This document shows, piece after piece, positions 8,085 through 15,659 of a stretch of 64,000 nt of DNA. The DNA lies in assembly GCA_032160545.1 (NCBI GenBank), contig JAVHVN010000072.1, forward strand, positions 1-64,000, written 5' to 3'. Numbering within the stretch: the stretch's first letter is position 1; each line of letters opens with the position of its first letter. A model generated the notes under the pieces. That model did not search any database. It was given only the letters and a program-made list of their open reading frames with translations, and was not told the DNA's origin. Made by a program: the position numbers and the translations under genes. Source of the stretch: DATGFB01 sp032160545. GTDB taxonomy: Bacteria > Actinomycetota > Actinomycetes > Mycobacteriales > Jatrophihabitantaceae.

Positions 8085-8966
8085 CTAGCCGCCGAGCACC
8101 CGCCGGGCGATCACGTCGGCGAGCGCGTCCGGCGCCTCGTCGGGCACCCAGTGCGAGACCCCGTCCAACGGCACGAAGGTGTAGGGCGCGTCGACGAATT
8201 CGGCGCTGCGCTCTGCGGCCGCGCGCCGGAAGGCGATGTCGCCGGTGCCCCACACGTAGGAGGTAGGAACCCGCACGCGGGGCACCCCCCTCGCGTCCGT
8301 CGGCGACATCGCGCGGTACCAGTTCAGTGCGGCGGTCAGGACACCCGGCGCAGAGAAGAACGCGACATCCTCGTCGACCCGCTCCGCGGCGACGGCGCCG
8401 CCGTACACCTGGCGCAGCGCGGCACCGTTGTCGGCGAGCAGGGCGGCTTCGGCCTTGCCCGTCTCGCGGAAGAACAGGATGTAGCCGAAGCTGCCGCGCT
8501 GCTCCTCGTCGACGGCCAGCACCTCGGCGAGCGCGAGCGGGTTCGGTGTCGACACGGCGGTCCAGGTGCGCACCGCGCCGGGATGCAGTGCTGCGACGTC
8601 CCACCCCACGACTGCGCCCCAGTCGTGCCCGACGAGGTCGACCGACCCGCCGAGGGCTTCGATCAGGCCCCGGACATCGGCGACCAGATTCGGCCGTGCG
8701 TAGTCCTCGACGGAGACCGGTCGCGCGCCTGCTGAATAGCCGCGTTGGTCCACCGCGACTGCCCGCAGCCCGACCTCCGCCAGGCGGCGTGCCACCTGCG
8801 TCCAGCTCGTCGCCCGCTGGGGGAACCCGTGCAGCAGCAGCACGGTGCGCCCGTCCTCCCGGCCCCATTCGAGCCCCGAGAAGCTCAGCCCGTTGGCGGC
8901 CAGCTCGATCACGCGTGCATCCCCGGTCGTCACCCGGGCGAGGCTAGCGCCCGCGGAGGAGACCAC
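8085..8966 (-). CDS. Alpha/beta hydrolase, epoxide hydrolase / haloalkane dehalogenase type
   Basis: 293 residues. The oxyanion motif HGFP is at 46-49. The nucleophile elbow is GHDWG with Asp115, so this is an Asp-nucleophile enzyme of the epoxide hydrolase/dehalogenase branch rather than a Ser esterase. The catalytic His is H272 (GVSHWVP). A helical cap lies between. The substrate is unknown. Its stop codon abuts the stop of the LuxR-type gene with no spacer (TAG|CTA). The first ~20 residues may not be real; a later GTG start is possible. Confidence 0.85.
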   Translation of the reverse strand: MVSSAGASLARVTTGDARVIELAANGLSFSGLEWGREDGRTVLLLHGFPQRATSWTQVARRLAEVGLRAVAVDQRGYSAGARPVSVEDYARPNLVADVRGLIEALGGSVDLVGHDWGAVVGWDVAALHPGAVRTWTAVSTPNPLALAEVLAVDEEQRGSFGYILFFRETGKAEAALLADNGAALRQVYGGAVAAERVDEDVAFFSAPGVLTAALNWYRAMSPTDARGVPRVRVPTSYVWGTGDIAFRRAAAERSAEFVDAPYTFVPLDGVSHWVPDEAPDALADVIARRVLGG

Positions 8967-9239
8967 GACGGCCGCCGTGGTCGGCGTGGCCCCCGGAAAC
9001 GGCTAGAGTGGAGGGGCGGCTCGCTCCGGCGAGCTGACTTCGCGTGCCTGGCCACCGCATCCGGTGGCTCGGCGGCCAGCCTCGGTCCGACCGGCTCCTG
9101 CGAGCCGCTCCGGTCCCCTGGCCGCGACACCGGGCACCAGGGCGGACGACCCAACCCGGGCCGGCCGCGACAACCGAGGCCGCATGCCGGTCGCGCGCGA
9201 GCGCGGGCGCATGCACGAACGACGAGGAGGACGATCGGC
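8967..9239 (+). promoter_or_regulatory. rpsB promoter/leader region
   Basis: This 273-base gap precedes rpsB. It contains a TAGAGT -10-like hexamer at 9004-9009 with no convincing -35, and a perfect 7-bp hairpin (GCCACCG 9051-9057 / CGGTGGC 9062-9068) within the presumed leader. A GAGGAGG ribosome site lies just before the rpsB ATG. Ribosomal protein S2 represses its own mRNA in other bacteria; whether this hairpin takes part is speculation. Confidence 0.3.
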
Positions 9240-10115
9240 ATGGCCGTCGTCACCATGAAAGAGATGCTCGACTCGGGCGTGCACTTCGGGCACCAGACCC
9301 GCCGGTGGAATCCGAAGATGAAGCGCTTCATCTTCACCGAGCGCAATGGCATCTACATCATCGACCTGCAGCAGACGCTGAGCTACGTCGACCGCGCGTT
9401 CGAGTTCGTCAAGGAGACGGTCGCGCACGGCGGCAGCGTCATGTTCGTCGGCACCAAGAAGCAGGCGCAGGAGGCGATCGCCGAGCAGGCGACGCGGGTG
9501 GGCATGCCCTACGTCAACCAGCGCTGGCTCGGCGGCATGCTGACGAACTTCCAGACGGTCTTCAAGCGCCTGCAGCGGCTCAAGGAGCTCGAGGCGATGG
9601 AGGCGGCCGACTGGGAAGGCACGACCACCAAGAAGGAACAGCTCATCCTCAGCCGCGAGAAGACCAAGCTCGAGCGCACGCTCGGCGGCATCCGCGAGAT
9701 GAGCCGCGTCCCGAGTGCGGTGTGGATCGTCGACACGAAGAAGGAGCACATCGCCGTCGGCGAGGCCCGCAAGCTGGGCATTCCGGTCATCGCGATTCTC
9801 GACACCAACTGCGACCCAGACGAGGTCGACTACAAGATCCCCGGCAACGACGACGCGATCCGCAGCGCGGCGCTGCTCACCCGCGTGATCGCCGACGCCG
9901 TCGCCGAGGGCCTCGTCGCCCGGGCCGCGGCCGCCGCGAACGCCGGACGCGACGAGAAGCCCGAGGCCACCGCCCAGATCGGCGCGGACGAGCCGATGCC
10001 CGAGTGGGAGCGCGAGCTGCTGCAGCCGGCCGGCACGGCAGCGGCTGCTCCGGCCGTGGTGACGGACGGTGCCACCGAGGCGCCCTCCGCGTCGCCGGCA
10101 GACCCGACGGCCTGA
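9240..10115 (+). CDS. rpsB: 30S ribosomal protein S2
   Basis: 291 residues from ATG 9240, which follows GAGGAGG. Typical S2 blocks: VTMKEMLDSGVHFGHQTRRW, NPKMKRFIF, GTKKQAQEAI, VNQRWLGGMLTNF, PVIAILDTNCDPD and IPGNDDA. A low-complexity Ala/Pro tail of about 60 residues, common in actinobacterial S2, ends the protein. It heads the rpsB-tsf-pyrH-frr-cdsA block. Confidence 0.98.
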   Translation: MAVVTMKEMLDSGVHFGHQTRRWNPKMKRFIFTERNGIYIIDLQQTLSYVDRAFEFVKETVAHGGSVMFVGTKKQAQEAIAEQATRVGMPYVNQRWLGGMLTNFQTVFKRLQRLKELEAMEAADWEGTTTKKEQLILSREKTKLERTLGGIREMSRVPSAVWIVDTKKEHIAVGEARKLGIPVIAILDTNCDPDEVDYKIPGNDDAIRSAALLTRVIADAVAEGLVARAAAAANAGRDEKPEATAQIGADEPMPEWERELLQPAGTAAAAPAVVTDGATEAPSASPADPTA

Positions 10116-10167
10116 CGGCCTGACGGCTCGCCCTACCCATTACGAACCGAATAGGACAGACGACGAG

Positions 10168-10986
10168 ATGGCGAACTACACCGCCGCTGACGTGAAGAAG
10201 CTCCGCGACGCTACCGGCGCGGGGATGATGGATTGCAAGAAGGCCCTGGACGAGGCCGACGGCGACTTCGAGCGCGCCGTCGAGGTCCTGCGCGTGCACG
10301 GCGAGGCGAAGAACCTCAAGCGCGGTGACCGCGTCGCGTCCAACGGCCTGGTTGCCGCCGCCGAGGGCGCGATGATCGAGCTCGCGTCCGAGACGGATTT
10401 CGTGGCCAAGAACGAGCAGTTCCAGACGCTCGCCAACGACATCGCTGCCCACTTCGCAGCGTCGGCCGCCACCGACATCGACTCGCTCAAGCGCGAGACG
10501 ATGAAGGACGGCAAGACGGTCGACGAGGCGGTCCAAGGCCTCGCTGCCGTCATCGGCGAGAAGCTCGAGCTGCGCCGCGCGGTGAAGCTCGACGGCAAGG
10601 TGGCGACCTACCTGCATCGCAAGGCCAGCGACCTGCCGCCGCAGGTCGGCGTCCTGGTGCAGTTCGACGGCGAGGACGCCGACGCCGCCCGCTCGGCAGC
10701 CATGCAGGTCGCCGCGATGCGTCCCACGTACCTCACCCGTGACGAGGTGCCCGCCGACGTCGTCGAGAGCGAGCGGCACGTCGCCGAGGAGACGACGCGC
10801 GCCGAGGGCAAGCCTGAGGCCGCGCTGCCGAAGATCGTCGAGGGCCGCCTCAACGGCTTCTTCAAGACTGTCGTCCTGCTCGAGCAGGAGTCGGTGCAGG
10901 AGCAGAAGAAGTCGGTCAAGCAGGTGCTCGACGACGCCGGTGTCACGGTCAGCAAGTTCGCCCATTTCGAGGTCGGGCAGGTATAG
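10168..10986 (+). CDS. tsf: Elongation factor Ts
   Basis: 272 residues from ATG 10168. EF-Ts exchanges GDP for GTP on EF-Tu. An N-terminal UBA-like domain has VKKLRDATGAGMMDCKKAL, followed by the signature region ETDFVAKNEQF and a C-terminal dimerisation part (SVKQVLDDAG). It follows rpsB by about 50 bases and is probably co-transcribed. Length and order are normal for actinobacteria. Confidence 0.98.
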   Translation: MANYTAADVKKLRDATGAGMMDCKKALDEADGDFERAVEVLRVHGEAKNLKRGDRVASNGLVAAAEGAMIELASETDFVAKNEQFQTLANDIAAHFAASAATDIDSLKRETMKDGKTVDEAVQGLAAVIGEKLELRRAVKLDGKVATYLHRKASDLPPQVGVLVQFDGEDADAARSAAMQVAAMRPTYLTRDEVPADVVESERHVAEETTRAEGKPEAALPKIVEGRLNGFFKTVVLLEQESVQEQKKSVKQVLDDAGVTVSKFAHFEVGQV

Positions 10987-11038
10987 GGCCAGCCGCTAGG
11001 GTTCGAAGCGAGACGACCGCAGGACGAGAGGGGCCGCC

Positions 11039-11785
11039 ATGACCGGGATCGAGTCGGCGGCCCTTTCCGTTTCCCCCCTCTACCGGCGGGTGCTGCTCAA
11101 GCTCTCCGGTGAGGTGTTCGGCGGCGGGCAGGTCGGAGTCGACCCGGACGTCGTGCAGAACATCGCCCGCCAGGTCGCCGAGGTGGTGGCGGCCGGCACC
11201 CAGGTGGCAATCGTCGTCGGTGGCGGTAACTTCTTCCGCGGTGCCGAGCTCAGCCAGCGCGGCATGGATCGCGACCGCGCCGACTACATGGGCATGCTCG
11301 GCACCGTTCTCAACAGCATCGCCCTGCAGGACTTCCTCGAGAAGCAGGGCGTACCGACCCGAGTGCAGACGGCGATCACCATGGGTCAGGTCGCCGAGCC
11401 GTACATCCCGCGGCGCGCCGAGCGCCACCTGGAGAAGGGGCGGGTAGTGATCTTCGGCGCGGGCGCCGGATTGCCGTACTTCTCCACCGACACCGTCGCG
11501 GCCCAGCGGGCCCTCGAGATCGGCTGCCAGGTGCTGCTGCTCGGCAAGAACGGGGTCGACGGCGTCTACGACGCCGACCCCAAGAAGGTGCCCGACGCGG
11601 TCAAGTTCGACTCGATCAGCTACGACGAGGTGCTGCGGCGCGGGCTCGACGTCGCCGACGCGACGGCGTTCAGCCTCTGCCGCGACAACGGCATGCCGAT
11701 CGTCGTCTTCCAGCTCGCCGACGGCAACATCGCCCGCGTCGTGCGCGGTGAGAAGATCGGCACGCTCGTCACGAGCACCGGCTGA
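11039..11785 (+). CDS. pyrH: Uridylate kinase (UMP kinase)
   Basis: 248 residues. It phosphorylates UMP to UDP in pyrimidine nucleotide synthesis. Amino-acid-kinase fold blocks are visible: RRVLLKLSGEVFGG, VVGGGNFFRGAEL, DYMGMLGTVLNS, GAGAGLPYFSTDT and LLLGKNGVDGVYDADP. An ATG start at 11039 is preceded by GAGAGG. Normal position between tsf and frr. Confidence 0.98.
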   Translation: MTGIESAALSVSPLYRRVLLKLSGEVFGGGQVGVDPDVVQNIARQVAEVVAAGTQVAIVVGGGNFFRGAELSQRGMDRDRADYMGMLGTVLNSIALQDFLEKQGVPTRVQTAITMGQVAEPYIPRRAERHLEKGRVVIFGAGAGLPYFSTDTVAAQRALEIGCQVLLLGKNGVDGVYDADPKKVPDAVKFDSISYDEVLRRGLDVADATAFSLCRDNGMPIVVFQLADGNIARVVRGEKIGTLVTSTG

Positions 11786-11825
11786 CCCGCAGCGTTCCGG
11801 CAGTGTTTGCCCGAAAGGACTGGAC

Positions 11826-12383
11826 GTGATCGACGAGACGCTCTTCGACGCCGAAGAGAAGATGGAGAAGACGGTGCACGTCGCCCGCGACGAGCTGGGT
11901 GGACTGCGCACCGGCCGCGCGACGCCGAACGCGTTCGCCCGTCTGGTCGTCGACTACTACGGAGCCCCCACCCCGATCCCGCAGATGGCATCGGTCACGA
12001 TCGCCGAGGCCCGCATGGCGGTGATCAAGCCCTACGACATCTCGCAACTGGGTGCCATCGAGAAGTCCATTCGCGACAGTGACCTGGGGGTCAACCCGAC
12101 CAACGACGGCCAGATCATCCGCATCGTGTTCCCGCAGCTCACCGAAGAGCGCCGCCGCGAGCTGGTGAAGGTGGCCAAGGGCAAGGGCGAGGACGCCAAG
12201 GTGTCGATCCGAGCCATCCGCAGGCATGCGAAGGACGCACTGGACAAGCTCGTCAAGGACGGTGAGGCCGGCGAGGACGACGTGCACCGCGCCGAGGGCG
12301 AGCTGGACAAGCTCACCGGCAAGTACACCGGTGCGGTCGACGAGGTCGTCAAGGCCAAGGAAGCCGAGCTCCTCGAGGTCTGA
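11826..12383 (+). CDS. frr: Ribosome recycling factor
   Basis: 185 residues from GTG 11826, preceded by AAAGGA; the open frame upstream is not frr-like. It splits post-termination ribosomes with EF-G. Recognisable blocks are LGGLRTGRATPNAF, YYGAPTPIPQMASVTI, NDGQIIRIVFPQLTEERRRE and KKLVK-like C-terminal helices (DALDKLVKDG). The stop overlaps the cdsA start (TGATG). Confidence 0.97.
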   Translation: MIDETLFDAEEKMEKTVHVARDELGGLRTGRATPNAFARLVVDYYGAPTPIPQMASVTIAEARMAVIKPYDISQLGAIEKSIRDSDLGVNPTNDGQIIRIVFPQLTEERRRELVKVAKGKGEDAKVSIRAIRRHAKDALDKLVKDGEAGEDDVHRAEGELDKLTGKYTGAVDEVVKAKEAELLEV

Positions 12384-13333
12384 TGCCTCCCGACGACAGG
12401 GACGACGAGGTCGGCGCCGACATGCCTGCGCCAAGCCAGAGTGAGACCCCGGCCGTCGCCGGCGCGCGTGTCGCCGGCCGGGGCCGGCCGCGCCGCGGCG
12501 GCACGCGCGCCGGGGCCGACTCGCCGTCGCGGGCCGGCCGGAATCTCCCGGCCGCCATCGGCGTCGGGGTCGGGCTCGGCGCGGTCATCGTGGTGAGCCT
12601 GTTCGTGTACCGGCCGAGCTTCGCGTTCCTCGTCGCCGCGGCCGTCGCCTACGGGTGTTACGAGGTGTGGAAGGCCGTCGTCGCCGGGGGGTACCGGGCC
12701 GCGCTCACGCCGATCGTGGTCGGTGGCCTGGCGATGCTCGCGTCGGCCTGGTCGCGCGGGCCGAACGGGCTCGTCGTCGCGCTGCTGTTATCCGTCGTCG
12801 GCGTGCTGGTGTGGCGGCTGGCCGAGGGCGCCGAAGGTTACTTCCACGACGTCGGGGTCTCGGTGCTGATCCTGCTGTACGTGCCTACCCTCGCCGGCTT
12901 CGCGATCCTTTCGGTGCACGCCGACGACGGCGCGGCGCGCATTCTCGCGTTCGTGGCCACGGTTGTGTGCAGTGACACCGGCGGGTATGCCACCGGCGTG
13001 CTCTTCGGCCGGCATCCGCTCGCGCCGATCGTCAGCAAGGGCAAGACCTGGGAGGGCTTCGCCGGCTCGGCGATCTTGTGTTCCGCGGCCGGGATCCTGT
13101 TCCTGACCCTGACCTTCCACCAGACCTGGTGGGAGGGGCTGCTGTTCGGCCTCGCGATCGTCGTCACCGCGACGCTGGGCGACCTCGGCGAATCCATGAT
13201 CAAGCGCGACCTCGGCATCAAGGACATGGGCAGCCTGCTCCCCGGGCACGGCGGCATCATGGACCGCCTCGACTCCCTGCTGCCCTGCGCCGCGGTCGCG
13301 TACCTGTTGCTCTCTGGTTTCGCGCCGGTCTGA
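12383..13333 (+). CDS. cdsA: Phosphatidate cytidylyltransferase
   Basis: 316 residues. It makes CDP-diacylglycerol from phosphatidate and CTP in the membrane. An unusual ~55-residue charged, Arg/Gly/Pro-rich cytosolic N-terminus precedes about eight membrane segments. The CdsA signature is complete near the end: SMIKRDLGIKDMGSLLPGHG followed by GIMDR. The start overlaps the frr stop, implying translational coupling. The N-terminal extension is common in actinobacterial CdsA. Confidence 0.96.
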   Translation: MPPDDRDDEVGADMPAPSQSETPAVAGARVAGRGRPRRGGTRAGADSPSRAGRNLPAAIGVGVGLGAVIVVSLFVYRPSFAFLVAAAVAYGCYEVWKAVVAGGYRAALTPIVVGGLAMLASAWSRGPNGLVVALLLSVVGVLVWRLAEGAEGYFHDVGVSVLILLYVPTLAGFAILSVHADDGAARILAFVATVVCSDTGGYATGVLFGRHPLAPIVSKGKTWEGFAGSAILCSAAGILFLTLTFHQTWWEGLLFGLAIVVTATLGDLGESMIKRDLGIKDMGSLLPGHGGIMDRLDSLLPCAAVAYLLLSGFAPV

Positions 13334-13338
13334 GCCCC

Positions 13339-13902
13339 GTGCCGAAGTCGGTCACCCAGGCAGAGGCGCTCGACGCGGTGGCGCTGGCGGCGGCACGCGA
13401 GCCGGTGCATGCCGTCTGGATCGGCATCGACGGGCCGGGCGGCGCGGGCAAATCGAGGCTGGCGGCACGGATCGCCGCGTCGATCGAGCGCACCGTGGTC
13501 GTCCATGTCGACGACTTCTGGGGCCCGTCGATCCCCGAGTGGGACTGGGCCCGGTTCGGCGAGCAGGTCGTCGAGCCGCTTCGTGCCGGTCGGCGCGCGC
13601 GCTACCAGGAGTGGGACTGGGAGCTCGACGCCGGCGGCCCTTGGCACGTCATCGCACCCGGCTCCCTCGTCGTCGTCGAAGGCGTCTCGGCGACACGCTG
13701 CGAGCTCGACGTGCCGTGGGCGCTGCGGATCTGGGTCGAGACGCCCGCCGACATCCGGCTGGCCCGCGCCCTCGACCGTGACGGGCCTGCCCTCATGCAC
13801 CGTTGGTTCGACGACTGGATACCGAGCGAGAAGCGCTACATCGCGCAGCAGCAGCCGCAGTCGCGCGCCGACCTGATCGTCGAGGGCACCGAGCCGCTCT
13901 GA
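13339..13902 (+). CDS. P-loop nucleoside (uridine) kinase-like protein
   Basis: 187 residues from GTG 13339, 5 bases after cdsA. Walker A GPGGAGKS near 35, then a VHVDDFWGPS segment typical of the uridine kinase superfamily, LVVVEGVSATR (Walker B-like) and RDGPALMHRWFDDW. The substrate is not determinable from sequence; uridine kinase and other small-molecule kinases share this fold. Probably in the cdsA operon. Confidence 0.8.
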   Translation: MPKSVTQAEALDAVALAAAREPVHAVWIGIDGPGGAGKSRLAARIAASIERTVVVHVDDFWGPSIPEWDWARFGEQVVEPLRAGRRARYQEWDWELDAGGPWHVIAPGSLVVVEGVSATRCELDVPWALRIWVETPADIRLARALDRDGPALMHRWFDDWIPSEKRYIAQQQPQSRADLIVEGTEPL

Positions 13903-13934
13903 CGTTGTCGGCCCTGTCCGCCATCATCGGTGGC

Positions 13935-14468
13935 ATGTACGAGTCCGCCGGCGAACTCGCCGCGATGCAGCGCCTGCTCGACGACAGCTTCGCCCGGGCG
14001 TCCGAGCACCTGCGCTCGATCATGGCCGAGCCCCGCCGGCTCACCGCCGAACGGCTGGTGGCCGAAGTGCCATCGCCGGCCGTCCTCAACCTGGCCACGG
14101 TCACCGCCTCCGGCGAGCCGAGGATCTCGGCGGTCGACGGGCACCTGGTGCACGGGCACTGGTACTTCACGACGGCGGGGCCGTCACCGAAGGCTCGGCA
14201 ACTGGCGGCGCGGCCGGCGACGAGCGCATCGTTCACCCCGCGCGACGGCTTCGGAGTGTTCTGCCACGGCCGAGCCAGCTTCCTCGCGCCGGGGGACGAG
14301 CGCCGGAGCCTCGTCGAGCACTGCACGGCTGTCTACGGGATGTCGCCCGAGGGGTTCGGCGAGGGTGTCGTCTACGTCCGCATCGACGCCGACTGGCTCG
14401 TCGGCTTCGCGATGACCGACGAGGAGATGGCGGCGATCGAAGTCGAGCGCAAGGCCCGCACCGGTTGA
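13935..14468 (+). CDS. Pyridoxamine 5'-phosphate oxidase-like flavin/F420-binding protein
   Basis: 177 residues from ATG 13935. A split beta-barrel PNPOx-like fold is indicated by VLNLATVTASGEPRISAVDG and HGHWYFTTAGPSPKARQLAA. Members bind FMN, F420 or heme and reduce diverse substrates; the partner is unknown here. It lies between the P-loop kinase and rlmN. A minority of residues (CHGRASF, GVVYVRIDADW) match the C-terminal strands of the family. Function beyond the fold cannot be assigned. Confidence 0.75.
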   Translation: MYESAGELAAMQRLLDDSFARASEHLRSIMAEPRRLTAERLVAEVPSPAVLNLATVTASGEPRISAVDGHLVHGHWYFTTAGPSPKARQLAARPATSASFTPRDGFGVFCHGRASFLAPGDERRSLVEHCTAVYGMSPEGFGEGVVYVRIDADWLVGFAMTDEEMAAIEVERKARTG

Positions 14469-14513
14469 GCGACTGCCCGCGGGCCGGCGCGACCATGGGA
14501 CAATCGAGGGGTC

Positions 14514-15629
14514 ATGTCTTCCCTTCCCCTCGTGTTCGACGCGCCCAAGCGCGGCCTGCCGCCGCGCCACCTCGCCGACCTCGATCCCGCGGCGCGCCGC
14601 GCGGCCGTGGTCGAGCTCGGGCTGCCGGCCTACCGCGGTGACCAGCTGAGCCGGCATTACTTCGGCCGCCTCGAGAACGATGCCGCGACGATGACCGACC
14701 TGCCGGCCGGTGTCCGCTCCCAACTCGGCACCGCGCTGCTGCCGCCGCTGCTGACCGCCGTCCGTGACCTCGAGACTGACGAGGGGACGACCCGCAAGAC
14801 GTTGTGGCGCCTGCACGACGGCGCCCTCGTCGAGAGCGTGCTCATGCGCTACCCGGCGCGGACCGGCCGTTCCGAGCGGATCACCGTCTGCGTCTCGAGT
14901 CAGGCCGGCTGCGGCATGGCCTGCCCCTTCTGTGCCACCGGACAGGGTGGCCTCACCCGCAACCTGTCGAGCGCCGAGATCGTCGAGCAGGTTGCCGCGG
15001 CGGCGCGAACCGCGCGCGACGGCGGTCTCGGTGGCGGCGCGGGCCGGCTGTCGAACGTCGTGTTCATGGGCATGGGCGAGCCGCTGGCCAACTACCACCG
15101 CCTCGCCGCGGCACTGCACCGGCTGGTCGAACCGGCGCCGTCCGGGCTCGGGCTGTCGCAGCGCTCGATAACGGTCTCGACCGTCGGGCTGGTCCCGGCC
15201 ATCGGCAGGCTCGCGGACGAGAACCTCAACGTCACGCTCGCGGTCTCCCTGCACGCGCCCGACGACGAGCTGCGCGACACTCTCGTTCCGGTGAACACGC
15301 GCTGGAAGGTCGCCGAGGTGCTCGCGGCCGCGGACGCCTACGCCGCACGGACCGGCCGCCGCTACTCGATCGAGTACGCCATGATCCGCGACGTCAACGA
15401 CCAGCCCGAGCGAGCCGACCTGCTCGGCGCGCTGCTGTCTACCCGCCTCGCGCACGTCAACCTGATCCCACTCAACCCCACCCCCGGTTCCGAGTGGGAT
15501 GCCTCGCCCAAACACGTCGAGCGCGAGTTCGTCCGGCGCCTCGAGGCCTTCGGGGTCGCGGTCACCGTGCGCGACACGCGTGGGCGTGAGATCGACGGCG
15601 CCTGCGGCCAGCTCGCCGCGTCCGGCTGA
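14514..15629 (+). CDS. rlmN: Dual-specificity 23S rRNA/tRNA adenine-C2 methyltransferase RlmN
   Basis: 371 residues. This radical-SAM enzyme methylates C2 of A2503 in 23S rRNA. The CxxxCxxC cluster is C133, C137 and C140 (CGMACPFC). MGMGEPLANY, VSTVGLVPAI, LAVSLHAPDDELRD and PLNPTPGS are all present, and a C-terminal Cys364 (DGACGQLA) corresponds to the methyl-carrying/resolving Cys. It follows the cdsA block as in mycobacteria and many actinobacteria. Confidence 0.97.
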   Translation: MSSLPLVFDAPKRGLPPRHLADLDPAARRAAVVELGLPAYRGDQLSRHYFGRLENDAATMTDLPAGVRSQLGTALLPPLLTAVRDLETDEGTTRKTLWRLHDGALVESVLMRYPARTGRSERITVCVSSQAGCGMACPFCATGQGGLTRNLSSAEIVEQVAAAARTARDGGLGGGAGRLSNVVFMGMGEPLANYHRLAAALHRLVEPAPSGLGLSQRSITVSTVGLVPAIGRLADENLNVTLAVSLHAPDDELRDTLVPVNTRWKVAEVLAAADAYAARTGRRYSIEYAMIRDVNDQPERADLLGALLSTRLAHVNLIPLNPTPGSEWDASPKHVEREFVRRLEAFGVAVTVRDTRGREIDGACGQLAASG

Positions 15630-15659
15630 GCCGGCCGCGTCCTGCCGAAGACCGGGCCA

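Noticed and set aside
8745..9239. Upstream extension of the rpsB frame
   Set aside because: S2 proteins start at MAVVTMKEMLDSG; the upstream part is basic, non-conserved and overlaps the hydrolase gene on the other strand.
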